Of a stretch of DNA of 64,000 bases, positions 22,935 to 31,789 are shown piece after piece. Below the pieces are notes generated by a model. That model did not search any database. It had not been told where the DNA came from and was given only the letters and a program-made list of their open reading frames with translations. Each line of letters begins with the position of its first letter. Within the stretch, counting starts at the first letter, position 1. Source of the stretch: Cupriavidus sp. AU9028. Its GTDB lineage: Bacteria > Pseudomonadota > Gammaproteobacteria > Burkholderiales > Burkholderiaceae. A program made the position numbers and the translations under genes. The stretch spans positions 1 through 64,000 of the forward strand of contig NZ_JAIMCG010000022.1 of assembly GCF_019795295.1 (NCBI RefSeq), in the 5' to 3' direction.

Positions 22935-23822
22935 ATGGCAGACGCCGCGCCTATCGACATCCCTTCCAGCATCCGCCCGGACACTGGCGCCAATGCGATC
23001 CTCGCCCGCCTCGCCGCCGCCACCCAGGTGCGTGTCGATACGGCGGGTCGCACCCGCATCGTCTGGCGTACGATCGGGCAGGGCTCGCCACTGGTGCTGA
23101 TCCATGGCGGGCACGGCAGCTGGCTGCATTGGGTGCGCAATATCGAGGCGCTCAGTGCCGCCCATACCGTATGGCTGCCCGACCTGCCCAGCTTCGGCGA
23201 GTCCGGCGACCTCGGCGTCGAGCCGCACGCACCGGATCGTCTGGACCGGCTCGTCGATGCGGTCGCGGGCAGCATGCGACGGGTGCTCGGTTCCGCCACC
23301 GATCCAGGCCTGGCCGGTTTCTCGTTCGGCGGCCTGGTCGCCGCGCACCTCGCCACGGCGGTACCCGGCATCGCCCGAATCGCGCTGCTGGGCTCCGCCG
23401 GGCATGGCAGCATGCGCCGGCAGAAGCTGGAGATGATGGACTGGCGCACCGAAGATCCCGAGCAGAGCAGGGCTGCGCTGCGGCACAATCTCGCCGCGCT
23501 GATGCTGCACGAGGAAGCCAGCATCGATCCGCTGGCACTGGCCGTGCATGCGCACAGCTGCAGGACGACACGCTTTCGCAGCAAGGCCATCTCGCGCCAT
23601 CCGCTGCTGGAGCCCGCGCTGGACCGCTTTGCGGGGCCGACGCTGCTGATCTGGGGCGAGCACGACGTCACCGCCGCGCCGGCCGACACCGCGCGCCGTC
23701 TTGTCGCCAACGCGCCCAACCGGGACTGGTCGATCATCGCTGGGGCGGGCCATTGGGTCCAGTACGAGCGCGCGCAGCAGATCAACCAGCGCTTGCTGCA
23801 GTGGTTCTCTCCCGCCGGCTGA
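22935..23822 (+). CDS. Alpha/beta hydrolase
   Basis: The 295-residue protein has an oxyanion HGG motif (LVLIHGGHGSWLHW), a nucleophile elbow GFSFGG near residue 133, an Asp in LLIWGEHDVT and the catalytic His in GAGHWVQYERA. No signal peptide is seen, so it should be cytoplasmic. It is the last gene of the hydratase/CoA-transferase operon and may hydrolyse an ester, thioester or ring-cleavage product in that pathway. The specific reaction cannot be read from the sequence. Confidence 0.9.
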   Translation: MADAAPIDIPSSIRPDTGANAILARLAAATQVRVDTAGRTRIVWRTIGQGSPLVLIHGGHGSWLHWVRNIEALSAAHTVWLPDLPSFGESGDLGVEPHAPDRLDRLVDAVAGSMRRVLGSATDPGLAGFSFGGLVAAHLATAVPGIARIALLGSAGHGSMRRQKLEMMDWRTEDPEQSRAALRHNLAALMLHEEASIDPLALAVHAHSCRTTRFRSKAISRHPLLEPALDRFAGPTLLIWGEHDVTAAPADTARRLVANAPNRDWSIIAGAGHWVQYERAQQINQRLLQWFSPAG

Positions 23823-23864
23823 CGGCTGGCTGACGGCTGTCTGGCTGACGGCCGGCTGCGACCG

Positions 23865-24674
23865 CTAGTCGCTTTCCCGCGCGCTCAACGCGCCGCTGGC
23901 CAGGATCTGTTCGAGGCTGAGCGACGCGATCGGGCCATCGAAGCGCGCCGCGGGACCACCGAGCGTGATCGTGGCCTGCCGCGCCATCGCCAGCAGGCTG
24001 GCGACCGCGGCGAACATGGTTGGCGCCATGCCGAGCCTCGAGAGGGGACCGGACAACGTCAGCGCCCCGATGATGTCGCCCGCGGCATCGAACACTGGCA
24101 CCGACGCCGCCGCCGTCTCCGCATCGCGCTCGCCATACGACACCGCCCACATCCGTTGCCGGACCTGCGACCACGCGTCGTCCGCCGGCTGGCCGAACGC
24201 CAGCAGCACCTTGCCCGACGCGCCATGGTCGATCGGGAAGTGGTCGCCGACGCCGATCGATACGCGCACCGCGCGGGCGGGCTCGACGCGATACAACACC
24301 AGCCGCTGGTCGCCCTGGCGGACATAGAACGAGGAGGTCTCGCCCAGTTCCCGGCTCAGTTGTGCGAGCAGCCGCTCGATCACCGGGCCGACCCGGAACG
24401 AGCGCTGATAGATGGCCGCCAGCCGCAGCGGCTCCGGCCCCACCGCATATTGCCCGTCATCCAGCTTGCGGATGAAGCCGCCGTGCTCGAGCGCGCCCAG
24501 CAGCCGAAGCACCGTGCTCTTGTACAGGCCGGACCGCCGCGATAGCTCCGTCAGCGTCAGCCGCTCGTCGGTGGGCCCGAACGCGCCAAGGATGGCGAAG
24601 GCCCGATCCAGCACGGCGACGCCGCTCGATTCGCCCTCAGTGTCGGCGCGGGTGCGCAAAGTCTTGTCGGTCAT
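23865..24674 (-). CDS. IclR-family transcriptional regulator
   Basis: The 269-residue protein has an N-terminal winged helix (VLDRAFAILGAFGP, LTLTELSRRSGLYKSTVLRLLGALEHGGF) and a C-terminal IclR effector domain (VSIGVGDHFPIDHGASGKVLLAF). The ATG at 24674 was preferred to an upstream in-frame start because the longer version would read through an operator-like inverted repeat. It is divergent from the Bug/CoA-transferase/citryl-CoA-lyase operon. Two matching inverted repeats in the gap suggest that it controls both itself and that operon. Confidence 0.93.
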   Translation of the reverse strand: MTDKTLRTRADTEGESSGVAVLDRAFAILGAFGPTDERLTLTELSRRSGLYKSTVLRLLGALEHGGFIRKLDDGQYAVGPEPLRLAAIYQRSFRVGPVIERLLAQLSRELGETSSFYVRQGDQRLVLYRVEPARAVRVSIGVGDHFPIDHGASGKVLLAFGQPADDAWSQVRQRMWAVSYGERDAETAAASVPVFDAAGDIIGALTLSGPLSRLGMAPTMFAAVASLLAMARQATITLGGPAARFDGPIASLSLEQILASGALSARESD

Positions 24675-24691
24675 GGATGATGGGATGCGAA

Positions 24692-24708
24692 GTTCTGCGC
24701 AGTAGAAC
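24692..24708. promoter_or_regulatory. IclR operator candidate 1 (GTTCT-N7-AGAAC)
   Basis: The sequence is GTTCT, seven bases, AGAAC: a perfect dyad 18 bases upstream of the IclR start codon. The same dyad with the same spacer recurs at 24778-24794, so both are likely bound by one dimeric regulator. The position fits autorepression. Confidence 0.6.
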
Positions 24709-24777
24709 ATAGCGATGGACGTTTGAACAGCCGCCGGGGGTAAACCCCGGTTAGCCACCCGGTTGCGCGCTGCTATA

Positions 24778-24794
24778 GTTCTTTTCCATAGAAC
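24778..24794. promoter_or_regulatory. IclR operator candidate 2 (GTTCT-N7-AGAAC)
   Basis: This is the second copy of GTTCT-N7-AGAAC, centred 80 bp upstream of the Bug gene and overlapping a TATAGTT promoter-like stretch. A further AGAAC half-site follows at 24811-24815. Centre-to-centre distance to copy 1 is 86 bp, about eight helical turns, which would suit looping or independent control of the two divergent promoters. Confidence 0.6.
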
Positions 24795-24873
24795 ATCGAT
24801 CTATCAGGCAGAACATAATGCGGCGCGTGCCGCGGTCATGCCAGCTGCCTGCGCCACCGCATCAGGAGACAAC

Positions 24874-25884
24874 ATGCCGCATCCCTTCGCCCCCCGCACC
24901 GCCCGTGCCGCGCGCCCGCTGGCGCGCGCCTGCCTTTGCCTGGCCTTGCCCGCCATGCTGGCCCTTGCCGCCCCGGCGCAGGCTGCCGACGCCTACCCCG
25001 CACAGCCGATCCGACTGATCGTGCTGTTCCCCCCGGCAGGCGGCACCGATGTGCTGTCCCGTCTCGTCTTCAACAAGATCGGCATGGCGTCGGGCTGGAA
25101 CGTGGTGGTGGAAAATCGCGCGGGCGCCGGCGGCAACATCGGCATGGAGCTGGTGGCCAAGGCAAAGCCCGACGGCTATACGATCGGCATGGGGCAGACC
25201 GCCAACCTGGCGATCAACGCCACGCTGTACCCGAAAATGCCGTACAACACCGTGAAGGACTTCACGCCCGTGGCCCTGGTCGCCGCGCAACCGGTGGTGC
25301 TGATCGTGCGCGCGGACTCCGCATACAAGACGGTCGCCGATCTCGTCGCCGCGGCCAAGGCGAAGGAGCTGTCCATGGCCTCCGCCGGTACCGGCACGGT
25401 CGGACATCTGACCGGCGAGATGTTCGCCCGCCGCGCCGGCATCAAGGTGCTGCACGTTCCCTACAAGGGCGCGTCGCCCGCGCTGAACGACCTGCTGGGC
25501 GAGCAGACCGACTTCTATTTCGCCACGCCGCCGATCGCCATGCCGATGATCCGTGCCGGCAAGATCCGCGCGCTTGCCGTCACGTCGGCCAAACGCCTGC
25601 CGTTGCTGGAGTCGGTGCCGACCGTGGCCGAATCCGGCTATCCGAAGTTCGAGGCCGAGGACTGGAAGGCGCTGGTCGCCCCGGCCGGTACCCCGCCCGA
25701 CGTGGTGGCCCGGCTGAATGCGCAGGTCAACAAGGCGCTGGGCGACGCGGACACCGTGCGCAAGCTGCGTGACGAGGGCAGCGAGCCGCGCGGCGGCTCG
25801 GCCGCCGAGCTTGGCAAGTTCATCCAGAGCGAGAATGCCCGCTGGGGCGACATCGTGCGCCAGTCCGGCGCCCGGGTAGAGTAA
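24874..25884 (+). CDS. Bug/TctC-family periplasmic substrate-binding protein
   Basis: The start at the ATG at 24874 follows AGGAGACAAC and gives 336 residues with a signal peptide (ARPLARACLCLALPAMLALAAPAQAADA). Hallmarks are YPAQPIRLIVLFPPAGGTD, NVVVENRAGAGGNIG, PDGYTIGMGQTANLA, VLHVPYKGASPAL and ESVPTVAESGYPKFE. It is first in an operon with a CoA-transferase and a citrate-synthase-like lyase, so its ligand may be citrate or a related di/tricarboxylate. The ligand is inferred from context only. Confidence 0.93.
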   Translation: MPHPFAPRTARAARPLARACLCLALPAMLALAAPAQAADAYPAQPIRLIVLFPPAGGTDVLSRLVFNKIGMASGWNVVVENRAGAGGNIGMELVAKAKPDGYTIGMGQTANLAINATLYPKMPYNTVKDFTPVALVAAQPVVLIVRADSAYKTVADLVAAAKAKELSMASAGTGTVGHLTGEMFARRAGIKVLHVPYKGASPALNDLLGEQTDFYFATPPIAMPMIRAGKIRALAVTSAKRLPLLESVPTVAESGYPKFEAEDWKALVAPAGTPPDVVARLNAQVNKALGDADTVRKLRDEGSEPRGGSAAELGKFIQSENARWGDIVRQSGARVE

Positions 25885-25931
25885 TCATTTCGCGGCGACG
25901 CCCGCCCGTGTCGCCGCAACGGAAGCCATTT

Positions 25932-27131
25932 ATGCAAAAGCCCTTGCGCGACATCCGCGTGCTCGACCTGACCAACGTGCTGGCCGGGCCGTTCTGCTGC
26001 CATCAGCTGGCCCATATGGGGGCGGAGGTCATCAAGGTGGAGACGCCGGGGACCGGCGACCTGGCCCGCCAGCTCGGCGCCGATGCCGAGCTGAACCAGC
26101 GCCTGATGGGCGTTTCGTTCCTCGCGCAGAATCCCGGCAAGCAGTCCATCACCATCAACCTGAAGCATGCGCGCGGCAAGGAAGTGTTCCGCAAGCTGGT
26201 GCAAAGCGCGGACGTCGTCGTCGAGAACTTCCGCCCCGGCGTGATGGACCGGCTGGGCCTGGGCTACGAGACGCTGAAGCAGGACAATCCCCGGCTGATC
26301 TACTGCGCGATCTCTGGCTTCGGCCAGGACGGCCCGCTGGCCGAACTGCCCGCCTATGACCAGATCATCCAGGGCATGTCGGGCGTGATGAGCATCACCG
26401 GCGACCCGCAGACGGCGCCATACCGCGTCGGCTATCCGGTCTCCGACACCATTGGCGGCCTGACCGCGGCGTTTGCCGTGGCGGCGTCGCTGGCCGACCA
26501 CCGGCGCACCGAAGGCTATTTCCTCGACGTCTCCATGCTGGAAGCGACCCTCGCCACCATGGGCTGGGTCGTCTCCAATCACCTGATCGCCGGCAAGGCG
26601 CCGGTGCCGATGGGCAACGAGAACATGACCGCCAGCCCCTCCGGCACCTTCCGCACCGGCGACGGCCTGCTCAACATCGCCGCCAACAAGCAGGAACAGT
26701 TCGAGGCCGTGTGCCAGGTGATCGGCCGCCCCGATCTCGCTGTCGACGAGCGCTTCGCCCAGCGCCAGGCGCGGCTGGCCAACCGTGCCGCACTGACCGC
26801 CGCGCTGGAAGCGGAGCTGGCCAGCAAGCCGGCGGTGCAGTGGTGGCAGCTGCTGAACGAGGCAGGCGTGCCGGCCGGGCCCGTGATGGATGTTCCCGAT
26901 ACGCTCGCCCATCCGCAGGTGCGCGACCGCGGCATGATCGGCGAATTCCGCGATGCCCCCGGCGTCGGGCGCGACATCCGCGTGGTCCGTACCGGCTTCA
27001 AGGTCAATCGCGAGGCGCCCTCGGTCGATACCCCACCGCCCGAGCTGGGCCAGCACACCCGCACGGTGCTGGCGGCCCTGGGCTACAGCGACACCGACAT
27101 CGAACAACTGGCGAAGGAGCGCGCAATATGA
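25932..27131 (+). CDS. Family III CoA-transferase, probably for a citrate-like acid
   Basis: The ATG at 25932 follows GGAAG at suitable spacing and gives 399 residues; a GTG at 25908 is the alternative. Motifs are LRDIRVLDLTNVLAGPFCCHQLAHMGAEVIKVE, NPGKQSITINLKHARG, VENFRPGVMDRLGLGYE and YCAISGFGQDGP. It should transfer CoA to a carboxylate. The next gene overlaps it by four bases and encodes a citryl-CoA-lyase-like protein, which suggests the acid activated is citrate or a homolog. That link is inference from gene order. Confidence 0.92.
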   Translation: MQKPLRDIRVLDLTNVLAGPFCCHQLAHMGAEVIKVETPGTGDLARQLGADAELNQRLMGVSFLAQNPGKQSITINLKHARGKEVFRKLVQSADVVVENFRPGVMDRLGLGYETLKQDNPRLIYCAISGFGQDGPLAELPAYDQIIQGMSGVMSITGDPQTAPYRVGYPVSDTIGGLTAAFAVAASLADHRRTEGYFLDVSMLEATLATMGWVVSNHLIAGKAPVPMGNENMTASPSGTFRTGDGLLNIAANKQEQFEAVCQVIGRPDLAVDERFAQRQARLANRAALTAALEAELASKPAVQWWQLLNEAGVPAGPVMDVPDTLAHPQVRDRGMIGEFRDAPGVGRDIRVVRTGFKVNREAPSVDTPPPELGQHTRTVLAALGYSDTDIEQLAKERAI

Positions 27132-27994
27132 GCGGCATCGAGCAACAAGCAGCCGGCGATGAAATGGATGCCGGCCAGCGCCTGTCGCAGGACTGGTGGC
27201 GCACCAGCATCATCGACATGCGCCCCGGCGAGATTCGCTACCGTGGCTATCCCATCGAGCAGTTGATCGGGCGCGTATCGTTCGCGCAGATGATCTGGCT
27301 GATGCTGCGCGGCGAGCTGCCGGGCCAGGGGCAGGGCGAACTGCTCGACGCCGCGCTGATGGCGGCCGTCGACCACGGCCCGCAGGCACCGAGCATCGCG
27401 ATCGCCCGCATGGCGGCAACCTGCGGCGTTGGCCTGAACAACGCCATGGCGTCCGCGGTCAACGTGCTCGGCGACGTGCACGGCGGCGCCGGCGAGCAGG
27501 CCGTGGCGCTGTACGAGGACGTCGCTGCGCGGATGGAGACCGGGCTGGCGCTGCCAGAGGCAGTTGGCGCCGCGCTCGCCCACTATCGCGAGCACCACGG
27601 CAAGTTCGTCTCCGGCTTTGGCCACCGTTTCCACCCGGTCGATCCGCGCGCGCCGCGCCTGCTCGCGCTGGTCGACGACGCTGCCAGGAAAGGCATCGTC
27701 AGCGGCCGCTACGCCACCATCGCCCGCGCCATCGAAGCGGCACTCGGCGAGGGCCGCAGCAAGCCGATCCCGATGAACATCGATGGCGCCACCGCCGTCA
27801 TCTACGCCGAACTCGGCTTTCCCGCCCCCCTGGCGCGCGGGCTGTTCTGCCTGTCGCGCTCGGTCGGCATCCTCGCGCACGCCTGGGAGCAGACTGGCCA
27901 GGGCGGCCGCAACAAGGGACCGATTCCGCGCCAGTTCCTGTGGACCTACGACGGCGAGCCGCAGCGGGACGTGCCGCAGGCGCCGCCGAAGTAG
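27128..27994 (+). CDS. Citryl-CoA lyase / citrate-synthase-like protein
   Basis: The 288-residue protein starts at the ATG overlapping the CoA-transferase stop. It has a citrate synthase fold but is shorter than housekeeping citrate synthase (about 430 residues). All three catalytic residues are recognisable: His118 (DVHGGAGEQA), His166 (GFGHRFHPVDPRAPRLL) and Asp219 (PMNIDGATAVIYAELGFP). A short catalytically intact homolog after a CoA-transferase fits cleavage of citryl-CoA, or a substituted citryl-CoA, into an acyl-CoA plus a 2-oxo acid. The reverse condensation, or a different acyl group such as malyl/methylcitryl type, cannot be ruled out. Confidence 0.85.
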   Translation: MSGIEQQAAGDEMDAGQRLSQDWWRTSIIDMRPGEIRYRGYPIEQLIGRVSFAQMIWLMLRGELPGQGQGELLDAALMAAVDHGPQAPSIAIARMAATCGVGLNNAMASAVNVLGDVHGGAGEQAVALYEDVAARMETGLALPEAVGAALAHYREHHGKFVSGFGHRFHPVDPRAPRLLALVDDAARKGIVSGRYATIARAIEAALGEGRSKPIPMNIDGATAVIYAELGFPAPLARGLFCLSRSVGILAHAWEQTGQGGRNKGPIPRQFLWTYDGEPQRDVPQAPPK

Positions 27995-28063
27995 CGCGTT
28001 CGAGTAGGGAAGGGCGCGGCGCAAGGACACGGTCCGCGCAGGACCGTCTATAACGGTGCAAGC

Positions 28064-28975
28064 ATGGAAGAGGCAGACTCCGACCGCCGCGCCGTATCGC
28101 CACCCGCCAAGGGCCGGGCGTCGGCCCTTGTCGCGCCGCTGACGGCCCTGACCATGGTGGCATTCGCCGCCAACTCCCTGCTGGCGCGCGCGGCATTCCA
28201 GACCACCGCCATCGACGCCGCCTCCTTTACCGCCATCCGCGTCACCTCCGGCGCGCTGACGCTGCTGGTGATCCTGCTGGTGCAGGGCCAACGGCTGCCG
28301 ACAGCCAGGGCCGGCCCGTGCTCGGCGCTGCTGCTGTTCATCTACGCCGCCACCTTTTCCTTCGCCTACCGCGACATCAGCACCGGCGCCGGCGCGCTCG
28401 TGCTGTTCGCCGCCGCGCAACTGCTGATGATCGCGTATGGCTTCCTGCGCAAGGGCGAGCGCACCAGCATTCCCGGCCTCATGCTGGCATTGGGCGGCAT
28501 GGTGGCGTTCCTCGGCCCCTCGGCGTCCGTGCCATCCTTTCGCGCGGCGGCGCTGATGGCGGTGGCCGGCTTCGCCTGGGGCGGGTTCTCGCTGCTCGGC
28601 CGCTCCAGCGAATCGCCGACCGCCAGCACCGCCGCCAGCTTCCTGTGGTCGGTTCCGCTCGCACTGCTCCTGCTGCTGGCCCAATCGGACGCCCTGCGCA
28701 TCGATGCGCAGGGCGTCATCTATGCGCTTGTCTCCGGCACCGTGACCTCCGCCCTTGGCTACGTCATCTGGTATTGGGTCCGCGTGCGGATGACCGCCAT
28801 CAGCGCGGCGGCGGTGCAACTGTCCGTCCCCGTATTGACCGCCGTTCTCGGCGTGGTGTTGTTGAGCGAAGCGGTGACATGGGCGGGCGCCGTCGCCTCG
28901 CTTGCCACCCTGGCCGGCGTGGCATGGGTCACGCTGACGGCCAGAGGCCGGCCCCTGAAGGGTAACGACGGCTAG
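28064..28975 (+). CDS. EamA/DMT-family transporter
   Basis: The 303-residue integral membrane protein has about ten hydrophobic segments in two repeated EamA halves. The first half has ITLLVILLVQG-type helices and a DISTGAGALVLFAAAQLL segment; the second has YALVSGTVTSALGYVIWYWV and a PVLTAVLGVVLLSEAVTWAG segment typical of the family. It should export a metabolite. It stands 70 bases after the lyase operon and may be read through from it or have its own promoter. The substrate is unknown. Confidence 0.88.
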   Translation: MEEADSDRRAVSPPAKGRASALVAPLTALTMVAFAANSLLARAAFQTTAIDAASFTAIRVTSGALTLLVILLVQGQRLPTARAGPCSALLLFIYAATFSFAYRDISTGAGALVLFAAAQLLMIAYGFLRKGERTSIPGLMLALGGMVAFLGPSASVPSFRAAALMAVAGFAWGGFSLLGRSSESPTASTAASFLWSVPLALLLLLAQSDALRIDAQGVIYALVSGTVTSALGYVIWYWVRVRMTAISAAAVQLSVPVLTAVLGVVLLSEAVTWAGAVASLATLAGVAWVTLTARGRPLKGNDG

Positions 28976-29035
28976 GCGAAGGCATCGTCAGCTCGCTCTG
29001 CCGCTCTTTGCCCCGCCAGGCTGGGCAGGCAGCGC

Positions 29036-30802
29036 TCACGTTCGCTCTGCATCGAACAGGGACAAGCGGTATAGCCATTCCGGATATGACGCCCGGCGCT
29101 GGTGCAGCGGCATGGCGTTGTCCTGGCATATCGACTCACCATGCCGGAAGGCCGGTAGCGCCGTGCCGGTATAGCTGGCATCGATCAGCTGCGACAGGCA
29201 GTAGAAGGGGCGGGCGTCCGCCTTGCGCGCCAGCTCCGTCAAACGTGCCTCGTCCGCGTGCAGGACATAGACGGGCACGTCACCCATCCGCGCAGGGGAG
29301 ATGCGGTCATCGAACACGAAATCCTCGTCGCGGTCGCCGATGCGGCGAAAGTCGCTGCGCTCGAACACACCGTTGGCCAGGAAATAGCGCGTCAGCGCGG
29401 GCTTGTGATCCGCCGCCACCACGATCAACGCATCCGGAAACCGGGACCGGACCTTGCGCGAGAACTCCGCAATGGTGCCAACCGTCGCGTGCAGGCGGCG
29501 CTCGTAGTCCCTCATGCCCATGTCGTCCTCGTCCTGGTAGGGGCCATGCGTGTGGACGGTGGTGAGGAACATGAAGACCGGCTGCTCTCCAGCTTCCCGC
29601 AGCTTGTCGTACGCCGCATCGAAGAGGATGCTGTCCGGCGGGAAATACTCGTCGCCGTCGTATTGCAGGTCCTCCAGCCCGACATATTCGTCGAAGCCGA
29701 ATTTTCCCTTGATCACATGCCTGCGCCAGAAGGTCCTCTGGAAATTGTGCATGGCGATGCTGCGATAGCCCAGCTCCCGCATTGCCCGCGGCCACGCACG
29801 GGCGTGCGATGAAAACAGGTCGGCATACTCCTGGTAGATGACGCCCCACAGCACGTTCTCCGAGGGCAGGCCCGTGAGCAGCTCGAACGAGGCATTGACC
29901 GTGCTGCCGCCGTACACGGGCGAGATGCCGCGCAAGTGGGCGAACCCCTGGTCACGAAGCGGGCGAAAGACCCCCTGGAAGTTGCGCTCGTCGTGCCAGC
30001 ACGATTCGCACAACACCACGATGACCTTGCCTGGCCGCGTCATCTGCGGCGCGTCTGTCAGCGGCGCGTCGGTCAGCAGCGCCTGGAAGCGATCCCGCTC
30101 GGCGGCCGTCGGCACGCGCGGCACGATGCGCCGGCTGGTATGGACCAGATGCATGAGCAAGCCATTGCGGCGCACGTCGTCCTTCCAGTCCCATGGCACG
30201 TACCAGACATCGAACTTCGCCAGCACCGGCTTCATCGCATAACGTGCCGGCACAAGGCTGTCCCAGTAAGGATGCAGCAGCACCGGGAGCAGCAACGCCA
30301 GCGCCGCGAGACGCGGCAGCACCGCGGTATTGCGCGCCGGGAAGCGCCGACCCAGCACATATACCGGCAGGGCGATCAGCAGTGCGACCCCCAGCAACAT
30401 CAGGCCCACCCGCCAATCGATATAGCGGACCACCACCGACAGGTTCTCGACGGCGGTCAGGTCGTTCCAGTTCAGCGGCTCATCGGTCAGCGCCAGTTTC
30501 CATCGATTGGCCATCGTCAGCACGATGGTCAGCGCGCACACCAGCGCCCCGGCCAACGCAGCGCGCATCAGGAAGGACAGCGCGAGGACGGCAACCAGAA
30601 CCGGCAGCACCGAAGCCAGGATGGAGGTCCAGCGTATGGAGCCGCCCAGCTCGAACAGAAAGTCGGTGAAGACATGCGCGCAGCCCAGCTGGACCGCGAC
30701 GGCCACCCCCAATGCCAGCATCAGTTCCGCATGCGCCGGCCGGCCAGGTGTGGCCGTGGCCGGCAGATCGATCCTTGCGCCACCCAACACGTTCCCTTTC
30801 AT
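29036..30802 (-). CDS. LTA-synthase-like sulfatase-fold membrane enzyme
   Basis: The protein has 588 residues. The N-terminal 195 hold about five membrane helices. The rest is a periplasmic alkaline-phosphatase/sulfatase fold: VIVVLCESCWHDE (metal-binding start, about 265), YGGSTVNASFELLTGLPSENV (Thr/Ser nucleophile region), FLTTVHTHGPY and IVVAADHKPALTRY (metal-binding Asp-His). This is the layout of phosphoglycerol or phosphoethanolamine transferases such as LTA synthase, OpgB and EptA relatives. Which lipid headgroup it transfers is not evident. It stands alone, convergent with the EamA gene, and an 18-bp palindrome lies just upstream of its start. Confidence 0.88.
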   Translation of the reverse strand: MKGNVLGGARIDLPATATPGRPAHAELMLALGVAVAVQLGCAHVFTDFLFELGGSIRWTSILASVLPVLVAVLALSFLMRAALAGALVCALTIVLTMANRWKLALTDEPLNWNDLTAVENLSVVVRYIDWRVGLMLLGVALLIALPVYVLGRRFPARNTAVLPRLAALALLLPVLLHPYWDSLVPARYAMKPVLAKFDVWYVPWDWKDDVRRNGLLMHLVHTSRRIVPRVPTAAERDRFQALLTDAPLTDAPQMTRPGKVIVVLCESCWHDERNFQGVFRPLRDQGFAHLRGISPVYGGSTVNASFELLTGLPSENVLWGVIYQEYADLFSSHARAWPRAMRELGYRSIAMHNFQRTFWRRHVIKGKFGFDEYVGLEDLQYDGDEYFPPDSILFDAAYDKLREAGEQPVFMFLTTVHTHGPYQDEDDMGMRDYERRLHATVGTIAEFSRKVRSRFPDALIVVAADHKPALTRYFLANGVFERSDFRRIGDRDEDFVFDDRISPARMGDVPVYVLHADEARLTELARKADARPFYCLSQLIDASYTGTALPAFRHGESICQDNAMPLHQRRASYPEWLYRLSLFDAERT

Positions 30803-31171
30803 CGTCCATGCTCACAACCGGGGAGGGCCGGACGGCCCAACCGCGGTTGGGCAAGGCGGGCACGGGAATGTTCCCTGAAGTCCACATTGAAGCCCGTCGC
30901 CGTGCTCGCAGTTGACCTTCCGGGGGTGTTCCTGTGCTTCAATCGTGTTGCTATCATCATGTTCAGCCCCGGTATGGCAGTCACGGGCTGTAGTCTCGCG
31001 GATGCAGGTATCGTTCGTCCGTTTTCGCCAAGGCTGCAAGCCGGACGCGCGTTATGCAGATAATGACCAACATGAACACCCTGCAAGCATGAACTGAACG
31101 CTCGAGCGCGCACCTGCCCTCAACAGGGTGATGCTGCATCGTCTTCCATTCTCCAACTACCGGGGACTCGG
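30803..31171. other. 369-bp divergent intergenic region
   Basis: No convincing gene was seen between the sulfatase-fold and LysE genes. The segment is less GC-rich than its surroundings. It holds the 18-bp palindrome at 30835-30852 and a TATCATC promoter-like stretch near 30952, and should carry both divergent promoters. Confidence 0.5.
30835..30852. promoter_or_regulatory. Perfect 18-bp palindrome upstream of the sulfatase-fold gene
   Basis: GCCCAACCGCGGTTGGGC is a perfect palindrome with no spacer, 33 bases upstream of the start codon at 30802. It could be an operator for a dimeric regulator. It is not followed by a T-tract, which argues against a terminator. Confidence 0.4.
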
Positions 31172-31789
31172 ATGTCGTTTGACCATTGGATTGCTTTTTT
31201 GCTGACCAGTGTCTTGATCCTGGCGATTCCGGGACCGACGATACTTCTCGTGATCGGCGATGCCTTGGCTCATCGCGGGAAGTCGGCCTTTGCTACGGTG
31301 GCCGGCGTTGCCGCTGGAGATCTGACGGCCTTCACCTTGTCCATGGCCGGGCTGGGCGCGGTCCTGGCGACTTCCGCCTCACTCTTCACATCCTTGAAGT
31401 GGGCTGGGGCAGCGTATCTCATCTATCTTGGTGTCCAAGCCCTCCGGAGAGCAGCGCGGAGCGGCGCAAGCCAGGTACCAGTAAGTGAAGGCCGTCCGTT
31501 GCAGCGCTTCGGCAAGGCTTGGCTGGTAACGGCACTGAACCCGAAGAGCATTGTGTTTTTCGTCGCCTTCGTCCCGCAGTTCATTGATGCCAGTCGTTCA
31601 TTCCTGCCTCAGGCGAGCATCCTTATTCCGACCTTCGTGGTCATGGCGGGAGCCAACGCCGCAATCTATGCCATGTTGGCCCGATCTTTGGCTACCCGGC
31701 TGACCAGCGCCCGCGCGCAGGCCAATGTAGAGCGCGTGGGGGGCCTGACGTTGATCGGCGCTGGGGCACTGGTGGCGTCCCGGGCCTGA
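31172..31789 (+). CDS. LysE/RhtB-family amino-acid exporter
   Basis: The 205-residue membrane protein has the LysE/RhtB layout: an N-terminal ILAIPGPTILLVIGDALAHRGKSAF motif, a WAGAAYLIYLGVQALRRA segment, a conserved FGKAWLVTALNPKSIVFFVAFVPQFI block and a final LTLIGAGALVASRA helix. It should export an amino acid or homoserine-lactone-like compound. Its codons use more A/T at third positions than neighbouring genes, which may indicate a different history. The following LysR gene may not be related. Confidence 0.9.
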   Translation: MSFDHWIAFLLTSVLILAIPGPTILLVIGDALAHRGKSAFATVAGVAAGDLTAFTLSMAGLGAVLATSASLFTSLKWAGAAYLIYLGVQALRRAARSGASQVPVSEGRPLQRFGKAWLVTALNPKSIVFFVAFVPQFIDASRSFLPQASILIPTFVVMAGANAAIYAMLARSLATRLTSARAQANVERVGGLTLIGAGALVASRA

